A DNA stretch of 64,000 bases, taken from contig OZ020616.1 in NCBI GenBank assembly GCA_963971575.1, forward strand, positions 29,244,306 to 29,308,305, written 5' to 3'. A program made the position numbers and the translations under genes. Each line of letters starts with the position of its first letter. Position 1 is the first letter of the stretch. The notes below the pieces were generated by a model. That model searched no databases, was not told where the DNA came from, and saw nothing but the letters and a program-made list of their open reading frames with translations. Shown in pieces: positions 54,749 through 64,000 of the stretch. The stretch is from Liopterus haemorrhoidalis. Lineage: Eukaryota; Arthropoda; Insecta; Coleoptera; Dytiscidae.

Positions 54749-56261
54749 CAGTGGCGCAGCCAGGATTTTGTCTTGGGGTGGGCAGAATCAAAAATACGTA
54801 TAAACTATAATAATTAATCACAAATAAAAAAGTAGTTACTAAAGAAATATACATTATTTACAATATTAATCTTCGAGGTTGTTTTTTCATTCAACTATCA
54901 CTTCTTCGTGTGTTATATTTACTTCCCAATGAAAATTTAAAGTTGCCAATCCATTTAATCGAGCTTCACCAGTTGTGCTCCTTAAATAAATTTTCAGTCG
55001 TTATAATGTAAAAAATTGATGTGAAGTGTGAATTTTCACACATTTCAGGGTTTCGCAGGTATATAATAAGTGAAGGCGGTATGCTGAGTGTGTAGGACAA
55101 ATTTTACTTTGTACTAATCACGGCAAAATGAAAGATATTTTTAAAATAATTTATCGTCTGTTAATCATATAATAAGACTGGTTATTAAATTTACGCTCTT
55201 AAAAATTAAATACAACATTTGTCAAAATATAACTAGAATTTTGACAAAATAATGTCAACATAATAAAATTGAAGTGAAGTGTGAATTTTCACACATTTCA
55301 GGGTTTTGCAGGTATTTAGTAAGTGAATGATGATTATTTGGGGTGCCAAAACAAATTTTATGACAAAATATTTTTTTATGGATTTTAATTCGAATGCCTA
55401 TTACCATTATTTAAGTTTTTAAAGATGTGCAGTATTTTTTTTTTTTATATATCAAGGTTCATTAAGATTTTGAAAATTGCGCCTATGGCTTCCATTGGTT
55501 GTTTTTAGTCATAGCTCCTCCCCTTTGATTTCGTGTACATTCAAATATATAATTAAATTATAATTTCAACAATTTCCACTGGTTATTAAATTTACGCTAT
55601 TAAAAATTAAATGCAACAATTGCCAAAATATAATTAAAATTTTGAAAAAATAATTTAAACAATATAAAAATGCAAAAAATAAATAAAAAATAATATAGTC
55701 TCCTCACGTAGGACGCGAACATGAGTCCGATTACGAATTCTTGGACAGAACGCAAGTATCTTAGCCACAGCACCAAGAAACACGTTACTGTTTAGCGTAT
55801 CATATAACTATAAGTTGTCAACATTATTAGCAAAAAAACACAAAAAATGCTTTTTTTTCCAAAAACATAATCTGATCAAAAATTCCTGTTGAACTATTCC
55901 GGTTCACACCAATGTACATTACTTAGAATTTTTTCAGATTTTTAGTTTAAACCATCTGGGCTACAGGGTGTGGGACAAAATTTTTTTTGCACAATATTGG
56001 CAAAAATCGCTTCAAAATAATTTATTTTGGAAAAATAAAAATTTGATCGTTAATCCACGTACCAAGGGCTTTCATTTGATACCCTACTCAGAATTAAAAA
56101 AAAATATTTTTTTTTTCGATGAGCACATATTTGTTTATATTTTTAGGGGGATATGTTTTTTAGATGTTTTGGTATTTTTCCTATGTGCGGGTCAACGAGT
56201 TGTATAAGCATGCCGAATTTCAACTCTCTAGGTTTAGCCGTTCGGCTACAATTTTTACCGA

Positions 56262-56315
<54 letters not shown>

Positions 56316-57157
56316 GACAAAATGACGGTATAAGGGTTTTTTGGTCATACCTACAAAACCCTAAAAACGATCGTTCTGTTTGATAAAGGCAAGGTGACAA
56401 ATATTTTAAAAAGTTTATGTATATATAATGATACATAGTTTTGTTACAATCCTGTAAAGCGTCCATTCCAGTTCTAGGTAAAACTGTCGAGTCAAACTTG
56501 AGTTACGTTTGGCAGTAAACACGCCAAGTTGGTTTTTAAGCCCCCCCCCCACCCTTTTGTGGCTAAAACATCACGATCTCAAAAATACCTAAGAAGAGAT
56601 TGATATTCACATTTATCTATAAAATAAAACCAAAAACTGGTTTTCTCGAAAACTATTCTTTTTACTATTTTTCTACAATTTTTCACGTTTGAGGTGTCGT
56701 TTAAAAATTACATTCTGAAGGTTGTAACGAAACCATATTTCCACTTTATGTTACCGAATGGAGTAATTACTCCACTACTAATTAGTAGATTAGAAAATAA
56801 TGAATGTTGGCCAAATATTTTGTCGTAAAGAACTGTAGTGTTAAAAGTGACTGCTAAACATTTGACTGGGCAAATGTTTTAGACGATGTGTCAGGGGTAA
56901 AAAAGGAACAATGTTCCCTTTCATATAATTCGTTGGAGCATATTTGGAAAGCTTTGGAAAATATTGCCAATATTGTTTCTAACGTAGAAATTTAAAAAGA
57001 AATTACAGTTGCGGTTTTAACAAATTTTATCTTCAACTCCCTGAGCAACGCCAAGTAATCTGCTGGGACTGTATAATATTTGATAAAAACTTAGTGTTAT
57101 TTCTGCTGGCTCTGGGAGGGCTGGGCCCGTCGCCGCCCCCCCTTGGCTGCGCCACTG
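54749..57157. mobile_element. hAT element, 2.4 kb, with nested repeats
   Basis: Left end CAGTGGCGCAGCCAGGATTT; right end, read inward, CAGTGGCGCAGCCAAGGGGG. Flanks CGAGAAAT (54741-54748) and CCAGAAAT (57158-57165) agree in 7 of 8 bases. It holds two copies of a GTGAATTTTCACACATTTCA unit (55027 and 55277 regions) and an R1 repeat. No transposase frame was recognised. Confidence 0.75.
55830..56375 (+). repeat. Dispersed repeat R1 with long CAGA microsatellite
   Basis: Same blocks as 42045-42540, here with a 40+ bp (CAGA)n tract at 56273-56317. It ends GGTCATACCTACAAAACCCT. It lies inside the hAT at 54749-57157. Confidence 0.75.
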
Positions 57158-57358
57158 CCAGAAATAAATAATAATAACGGAAATAAACAAACAATATCGC
57201 GCAATACGCGTAGTCATAACAAATCAAAGTACGTGACGCCACTGAAATGTGTTAAAACTAACTGTTGATAACGTAATGGACGAAATTTGGTTTCTGCGCA
57301 GGGGAACTACTAACTTCCGTCTATATTTTCTCGGTCTCAACTCTAAAATTTTCTTATA

Positions 57359-58974
57359 CAGTCATGTGCGTAAAAATAGCAGTATCAGAACAATATTAGT
57401 ATAAATACAAAAAAAAAAACTTGGTTTAAGTAATAACAAAGCCAAAATTTTACTGATATATTATATTTTAAGAACAACTTTATTATTTTGATAAAAAGAA
57501 AGTATTTTTGTCGGTTCATTAAAAAAATATATATAGTATCTGTAAAAATATGCTCATTACGCTGTTCATAAATATAGCAGTACACATAAAATAAATAAAA
57601 CTCATTTTAATATTAAATATTCTTTATTATTTCTGTAATATTTGGTTGCATGACATTTTTTTCGTATTACTTCTTCACTTCTCTCGGCATAGAACCAAAA
57701 TAGCTACCGGCATTTCTCCAAGGGAACAGATTTCCAAGCTGTTTCAATTTCTCTCCACAATTCTTCTTTTTAAGCACGTTTTGAAGAAGATATTTTAATT
57801 TTTACATCGGCCCACAAGTTCACTATTGGATTTAAGTCCAGAGATTGAGCTGGCCAATCCATAATAGTAACTCTATTTTCATTAAACCTATTTTTTGCTT
57901 TGAGCGAGGTGTGCTTTAGGTCATTATATTGCATAAATATCCATTTTAAAGGCATTTCCTTCTCTGCAAGGGGAAGCATGACATACTGCAAGATACTGAC
58001 ATAAACATTCGCTTCCATTATATCTTTAATCCAGAAAATAGGGCCCATTCCGTTTCAAGAAAATTATCCGCATGCCATAACACTACAACCGTCATGTTTT
58101 ATTGTCTTTGTATTGTATTTAGGATTGTACCTGGTGCATGAACGCCTGCGTACTTGCTTTTGGCAGATACCAGGATTAAATAAAACAATTTTTGTTTCAT
58201 CAGACCAAAGAATATTGCATCTTTTTGACCCGGCCAAAGTTGGTGTTCTTTGGCAAATTGAATTCTATTTGCCGTTGTGTCTTGTTTAACAGCGGAGTTT
58301 TTCTTGGTCTTCTGGCTTTCAGATATGCTTTTATAAGGCGTTTTCTTACAGTTGATGCAGAAATTGGCAGGTCTAATTCGTTTTTAATTTGTGTAGAAGT
58401 AAGAAAAGGGTTTAACTTTGTATACCTTACAATTTTTCTGTTGTCTGCGAAGTATTAGATATCCGACCCCGACTTGCAGGTTCTAGAGTCTTTTTGGCAT
58501 TAGATACCATTTTCGCGGAGCACATTCAGAATAAATTTAGAAGTTTTACTAGAAATCAACATTTGTAAAATCAACTGACGTTTCTCCTGTGTGTAATGTT
58601 TAGCCCTACCCATTTTAACTAAAAAATAAGAAAGATATTTAATCTTTTCCGTGGTTTTAAATATAAAAGCAACTTACTTTTGAATATACTTAAAAATTTA
58701 TTAAAGTATAAAACTGTTTGGTTAGTTTAGTAAAACATGAGAAAACTTGTGGACACTGCTATTTTTACGAACATTAGAAAAATGATGTTTTTGTTTGTTT
58801 AAGGGGCAACTTACATATTTATTTAAAAAATTCATTGCTGCCAGCTTAAATATATTATACACTTATTATATATACTATAAATCTAATGCAACTACATAAA
58901 TAAATAACTTTAAATAAAATCAATACAATTTTACCATTTGCATTAAACCACTGCTATTTTTACGCACATGACTG
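57359..58974 (-). mobile_element. Tc1-like transposon, 1,616 bp
   Basis: Perfect 25 bp inverted ends starting CAGTCATGTGCGTAAAAATA are flanked by TA on both sides. Length, ends and coding content all fit a full-length Tc1-like element. The transposase gene on the minus strand is broken. Confidence 0.92.
57770..58613 (-). pseudogene. Tc1-like transposase pseudogene
   Basis: It starts MGRAKHYTQEKRQLILQM at 58613, with a stop after about 38 codons, then frameshifts. Later pieces include ILWSDETKIVLF (first catalytic Asp kept), MGPIFWIKDIMEANVYV, and QYNDLKHTSLKAKNRFNENR with DWPAQSLDLNPIVNLW. In working relatives the second block reads QDND and the third PIENLW. Here the second catalytic Asp is Tyr and the catalytic Glu is Val. 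The gene is therefore dead on three counts: stop/frameshifts and loss of two of three active-site residues. Confidence 0.88.
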
Positions 58975-59258
58975 TATATACTCACGTATTTTTATACTCA
59001 AATGTTTTTTTTTTTTTTTTACAAGTACAATTTACAATACACAACATACACAAAATTACATATATTATGTTAAAAAAAAATAAACAAAATTAAACAAACA
59101 TTTCTAATTTTAAATTTAACTTTGCGAGTTTTCTTTGTGGCAAATTCAGTAACAATTTCATCTGCATCTATGCTGTTCGCTACTTCGTGTTCATTTGAAA
59201 AGACTAATAGCCCAGCAAATCTTTCTTGGTTCATTTAAGAATGTAGATCTGTTTTAAC

Positions 59259-60272
59259 CAGCGGCGGCGCTAGACCAATCGTGGACGTCGGCGAAATTAG
59301 CTTTGCGAGGCCCCTTTTATTTCTCAGTAGAAAAAAAAAAAAAAACGATAAAAAGAAACCTTGATTTGGCCTAGTCTTCTGGCTTGAATTTTTAGCTAAA
59401 CACTATATTTTATATAAAGTTATAAACACAACTCATAACTGTTATTATTAATTTTACTATCATATTTATATCCACTTAATTTTAATATAAGTATTTACAC
59501 TTATTTGTTCTTAACACTTAAATATTAATTTTCATGTTTATCAAATTGAATTAATGATTTTAAAGTTTTAGGTCAAATAAACGTTTAATTAAAGAAGCTA
59601 AATTATACTTAAATTTTTGAGTACCATATTAATTTTATTGTTAATTATGAATTAATAACTAATTTAATAATGTATTTAATACAATACAGAGCTACAATAA
59701 TTGAGATAAAATGTATCGACTTATATGTTAATACAGGTGTACTATAATCTTTATTGTAGTGTCTTTATTGTAGAATGAAGCGAAATATTCATATTTGTTT
59801 ATAATAATTCAAAATGTGCGTCTGCGCAGACAGTTCAAAACTAGTAAATTCCTGACGGTAACTTAAGGACAAAATTACTGTAGCAGATGACAGCACCGGA
59901 GATTTAAACATCAAGTGTATAAATATCAAGTGTATGAAATATTATTTTTCAATATTTGCGGACTCGATTTTTATTTTTAAACGGTGAATTTTGAATTTAT
60001 AAGTATTTATGCACAATATATAGAATAAGATTTATACTTAGAAAACGTTATTTATTTAAAGTCGAAGTAATAGAATCCAATGATAAAACCGACAAATATA
60101 CAAATAAACATTTTTGTCCAGCAAAGCGAAATGAGAAATGTAAAAATATCATAAGTCATAATTAATATATAATATTGAAACTTTCAATAACTTGTAAATT
60201 TTTTGCGAGGCCCCCCTCAAGCGCGAGGCCGTCGGCAGTCGCCAACGTCGCCGACGCCTAACGCTGCCACTG
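59259..60272. mobile_element. hAT element, 1,014 bp
   Basis: Left end CAGCGGCGGCGCTAGACCAA; right end, read inward, CAGTGGCAGCGTTAGGCGTC. The 8 bp GTTTTAAC stands outside both ends (59251-59258, 60273-60280). Both sides share GCGAGGCCCC subterminal motifs. A truncated family M copy (59650-59950) is inside. No transposase. Confidence 0.9.
59650..59950 (-). repeat. Truncated family M copy
   Basis: Reverse complement of the left half of 53724-54321: AAATGTGCGTCTGCGCAGAC, TAACTTAAGGACAAAATTAC and CATCAAGTGT are shared in inverse order. The terminal CCCTTTTCACAC is absent. Confidence 0.8.
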
Positions 60273-60280
60273 GTTTTAAC

Positions 60281-61059
60281 CAATTTCAACTATGAAAAAC
60301 ATCTCTCGCCACTAGTAATTAAGACAGGAAGAGTTAATAGTAAACGCAGTGCAGTGTATACATTTGGTAAACTATCGACTAATTCAGCTATTTTTTTACA
60401 ATTATCAAATAATTGGAAAATATTTGTAATTAATGGTGGCTGTGGCGCCCTAAGTGGATGCCTAGTGTGCCTATAGCTAGGACCGGTCCGGGCATGAGTG
60501 TTTACCCGAAATTATTTTATTATCTATGAGTTACAAAGTATAACACATTTTTTATCTTTTATTAAGGTACAAACAAAAGTTTTCGCTTTATCTGTAACTT
60601 TCTACCTATGATACACTCGTGTACTAAATGATTTAGAACTGCACCAAAACAAAGTCATTAAAACGATCAAAGTTCATTGGAAAAGTAATTTCAGTTAAGT
60701 GTTAGCACTTTTTTGTTTGGAGTTATTTATTTGAGAAAATTTAAACTTCACCTCAAATAATTATCAAATACTAATACTCGCAACAAAAATTTTAACTAAC
60801 TAAAACTCTATTAGAGGATTATTGTTTATTGTGAATGTATATTAATTTAACTAAATATTCTATACCAGCCTTTCCCAAACGTTTTTATGCTCAGAAAAAA
60901 ATGTGTTAAAAAACTTTTATCTCCCTCCCAATATCTTAGGAGAGTTTAAAAATCCAGAGTATAGTGATGTGACGACGAATAGTAGGTTCAGAATTTTTTA
61001 TCAATTTGTGTTTTTGAAAGATCGATTTTTTTCTACTGTTCTAAAAATATATTATTTCT
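60281..61059. other. Intron stretch with isolated hAT ends
   Basis: CCTATAGCTAGGACCGGTCC near 60471 and CAGCCTTTCCCAAACGTTTT near 60868 look like hAT termini without partners. No gene. Confidence 0.45.
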
Positions 61060-61990
61060 TAAAATTATAATGTGCGGCATCAAATGAAATATCTAAAGAA
61101 ATTATTGAGAGAGTTGAAATTTGGCATGCATATACAGTTCTTTTATCCGCATATAGGAAAAATACTAAGGCTTAAAAAAAAACATCGCCCAAAAAATGTA
61201 ACTAAATTTGAGTATTTCATCTAATAAAGCCTCTTGATCCGTAGAGTTAGTTAGTTAGTAAAAATTTTGGCGCACAGCAACAAAGATTATATGCGCCTAA
61301 CGCGGGCTGGCTTAAAAAAAATATCGCCCAAAAAATGTAACTAAATTTGAGTATTTTATCTAATAAAGCCTCTTGATCCGTAGAGTTAGTTAGTTAAAAT
61401 TTTTGGCGCACAGCAACAAAGACTATTTGCGCCTAACGCAGCCCATCTTCTTGATACGTAGACAAGCGAGCAAAATTTTATTTTTGATAAAAACAAACAT
61501 TTTCCTACTCGCCATAAATGTCAAATAACTTTTGTCCTACACCCTATTTCTCTGAAAGTTTGGTCTAAAACTCTGAAAAAATTCTCAACAATGGACCCTG
61601 GTGGGAACAAAAATAGTTCAACAGAAATTTTTGATCAGATTAGTTTATCGAAAAATATCGAATTTTATGTCGTTGAAAAAAATATATATATTTTTAAAAA
61701 TTATTGTGTGATACCATAAGAGTAAGTAATATATTACTTACTCTATGGTGATACCAAGAAAACTCTTAAGGAGTAGATTAAGAACGACAAGTAGTTTTTA
61801 AAAATTTATTTTAACGCAATTTTAATCAAAAATTTGCTAAAAAAAAACTTTTGCCACATCTGTAACCCAGAGGGCTTAATCTAGAATTCTGAAAAAATTC
61901 TTAGTAATACATATTTTGGTGAACAGGAATAGTTATAGAGGAATTTTTGATCTGATTGTTTTTTCGAAAGTTATCGAGTTTTTTTCCAAT
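61060..61990. repeat. Dispersed repeat R1 with internal tandem duplication
   Basis: R1 blocks (GCATATAGGAAAAATACTAA, CTGTAACCCAGAGGG, GGAATAGTTATAGAGGAATT) enclose two direct copies of a ~135 bp unit at about 61178-61307 and 61317-61445. Each unit holds AAATGTAACTAAATTTGAGT and GGCGCACAGCAACAAAGA. Confidence 0.65.
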
Positions 61991-61994
61991 ACCG

Positions 61995-62335
61995 TGCTTA
62001 CATTATTTCTTCTTCTTCTTCTTCTTCTTCTTCTTTGGGCACTATCACTCAGGTTGACTTTTGGCCTGACTCACATAAGCCCTCCATCTCGATCTATTCA
62101 TTGTCAAGTCTTGCCAAGTACCCTGTATACCTATACTTGTTAGATCTTCGGTTAGCTGATCTCTCCATCTTTTGCGAGGTCATCTCACTGGTCGACAGGT
62201 ATTCAATCTTCCTTCCCATATCTTCCTAATCATTCTATCCCACATCCTCATAACGTGTCTTATCCACTGTAATCGTCTACCTCTGAGTTCTTGTACACTT
62301 GATAGATCGAAAAATTATCAAATATCATGATTTTT
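61995..62335 (-). pseudogene. LINE C-terminal fragment with GAA-repeat tail
   Basis: On the minus strand the frame gives LQWIRHVMRMWDRMIRKIWE, then a basic block, a RWRDQLTEDL-like segment and TWQDLTMNRSRWRAYVS before stop. This is the typical end of an insect LINE ORF. The 3' tail is (GAA)n at 62010-62035, read on the minus strand. An in-frame stop shows decay. Confidence 0.7.
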
Positions 62336-62339
62336 AACA

Positions 62340-64000
62340 CGTAACTACAATTTCTCGTCACTTGCTGGATATCTTTAAAACCTTGAAATGTGCGAAATTT
62401 CACACCTCAAATAAATTTTTTACTGTACGTCTGAAAAACAGTATTTTTGTTATATCAGTTAGATTATTTTTTATAAATGGCTTGTCAGTCTAAAAATATT
62501 AATTTACAAGTATTGAAGGTCGCACTGTACTTCGTTGTTCTGTTTTTGTTTACTATTTTAATTTTAACCATAACAGTACGTTAATTATGTAATTCGAACT
62601 TGGTAAAGTAATATAGTTTTGCTATTTATATATTTCACCGTAACATTTTTTTGAAATTTAATGTATAGTGTGGTGTAGTTCTTGTTACTCATAAATAAAG
62701 AACGGAATTCGTTACGCCAAGTGGAATAAAGACAATAAAAGCGGCAAAAAATCAAATGTTTGCGGTAAATAATTAAATGTCTTCAACGCAATTATTCCAC
62801 TTGGCCTAACAATCTCTTCTCTCTACTCATAACATGATTCTCGATTATCTAGTATACATTCGACAGGAAGAAAACGATATTACCCCTATTTTATAGGATT
62901 ATACGTATTTATATTAATTATTAATAGGTATTATGTTAACGTATAAGGCGGTTTAAGATGACCAAATTAGGCTAGAACAGAAACGGTGTTTCGTTTTCAT
63001 TCCGAATGGAAACAAATGGTAGTTTTTTCGTTCTCAGTCATCATTCGATATTACGCAGTTTGCTGCTGGATTATAAGGGAGGTATTATTTTATAAATAAT
63101 ATTTAATATCTAAATTCTATATAATTATCCAATTAGAGTAAAATATTAAAAGAAAAGAAAAAAATATTAGAAAGGACACATCAGTTAGGGGTGGACATTA
63201 TTAATTCTATATTAGGTTAGAAAAGTGTCGAATAAGTATTAGACCTATTGGACCCATCTCTAAATATTAATCTCTCTCTTAAGAATATAAATATAAGGGC
63301 GATTTGGATGATTGAGGCTCACGGAACTTGTTGACCTCAGGGAATGTTTTAAGAGGCCCGAGTCCCCGGGAATGAATAAAGACTAAAGTATATTTAAATA
63401 AACTTATTTAATGTATATTTTTAATATTAATATTGAAAATAAAAATATAGTTTCTAAATTAATGATAAAATGTTAGAAAAACAAAAAAATGTGAGTGAAT
63501 TCTAAGATAATATCATAGGTATTTGAGTGGATAGCGGCCCATCGGGCGATGCCCAATAGGTCGATCCGCCTGGTTAAGGGAAAGACATATGGTTTGATTG
63601 CATTCAACATAAGTAATTAATTTTTGTATATTCCTTTTCAAAAGCTTTAAAAAAAGATTTAAAACTTCTGTAATGTTACGCTTGATTAAATGATAACGTG
63701 ACGTTATAGAAAAATAAAATAAATAAATAACTTTTCAACTGGATACGACACGCCAAAATTAAATATTATCACATATTTTACTGCCAGACGCAGATATAAA
63801 TTTTAAGTTTGTAGAATAGTGTAATAATAATAATACTACTGAAATAATTTTTAATATGCTGTGTCATTAATTATTGTTATTATTGTTTTAGTGAAATTGT
63901 TAAATATTATTATACAATCAAGAAGTATAATTGTAATAATTTCACAAAGAATGTAAATATTTTAAAACAAGTTAACAGTAATAATTTTATCATTTTCCCC
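62340..64000. other. No supported gene to window end
   Basis: AT-rich sequence. It contains a short frame at 62477 (start MACQSKNINLQVLKVALYFV, one hydrophobic segment, 35 codons) with no family match, and the small foldback at 62711-62810. No acyltransferase exon was recognised. Confidence 0.45.
62711..62810. repeat. Small foldback repeat
   Basis: GTTACGCCAAGTGGAATA pairs with TATTCCACTTGGCCTAAC 65 bp later (one mismatch). No coding frame. Confidence 0.65.

Noticed and set aside
56273..56317. CRISPR-like short repeats
   Set aside because: A simple 4 bp microsatellite with no spacers; the genome is eukaryotic.
56143..56466. Frames coding for repeated Ser-Val-Cys-Leu residues
   Set aside because: They are translations of the CAGA microsatellite within repeat R1.
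62477..62584. Small membrane-protein gene of 35 codons
   Set aside because: One hydrophobic segment only, no family resemblance, no conserved partner; such frames arise readily in T-rich DNA.

Overview
The window looks like an AT-rich insect nuclear chromosome. Coding sequence is scarce and split by GT-AG introns, and almost everything between exons is made of insect-type transposable elements and their debris (hAT, mariner/Tc1/pogo, Harbinger, LINE, tRNA-derived SINEs, Ty3/gypsy). The insect order cannot be fixed from the sequence alone. No rRNA gene, free-standing tRNA gene, CRISPR array or bacterial-type operon was seen.

Two host genes can be supported, both on the + strand. The first runs from upstream of the window to 41,140. 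Eight exons (5577-5718, 5777-6001, 11095-11199, 22100-23042, 28148-28294, 32706-32792, 39224-39422, 40984-41140) join in matching phases and give about 667 residues of a germline-type Tudor protein: an extended Tudor domain, a long low-complexity linker and a conserved C-terminal region ending at a TAA. The best guess is a Tejas/TDRD5- or TDRD7-like piRNA-pathway factor. Any LOTUS-containing N-terminus would lie upstream. The second gene starts at 50,223. Its single visible coding exon (56 codons) resembles the membrane-anchor N-terminus of glycerol-3-phosphate acyltransferase 3/4, and the rest was not found in the remaining 13.6 kb.

Layout. 0.4-2.2 kb: a mariner remnant with Stowaway-like ends, holding a Harbinger element that itself holds a foldback MITE. 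2.6-5.3 kb: two SINE families and a LINE split by an internally deleted mariner. 5.6-11.2 kb: Tudor exons 1-3, with a 1.7 kb hAT between exons 2 and 3 that carries what looks like a signal-peptide exon of another gene. 11.2-22.1 kb: an intron with a pogo-like element, LINE debris, TIR elements and two adjacent hAT elements sharing one target site. 22.1-32.8 kb: exons 4-6 with MITEs, a transposase pseudogene, LINE and SINE pieces. 32.9-38.2 kb: a structurally intact Ty3/gypsy retrotransposon in the antisense direction, with LTRs identical by eye and one 1,462-codon gag-pol frame. 39.2-41.3 kb: last two exons and poly(A) signal. 41.7-49.4 kb: intergenic, with a cluster of four copies of a ~400 bp MITE in alternating orientation, the last one inside a hAT. 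50.2-64 kb: acyltransferase exon 1 and a long downstream stretch of hAT, Tc1, MITE and LINE remnants, including an odd retroviral-type inverted-repeat remnant at 51.5-51.8 kb.

Biologically, the notable picture is a probable transposon-silencing gene whose introns (up to 10.9 kb) are themselves packed with transposons, including one apparently recent insertion. Exon coordinates come from manual splicing of the sequence. Family names come from motif recognition, without database searches.
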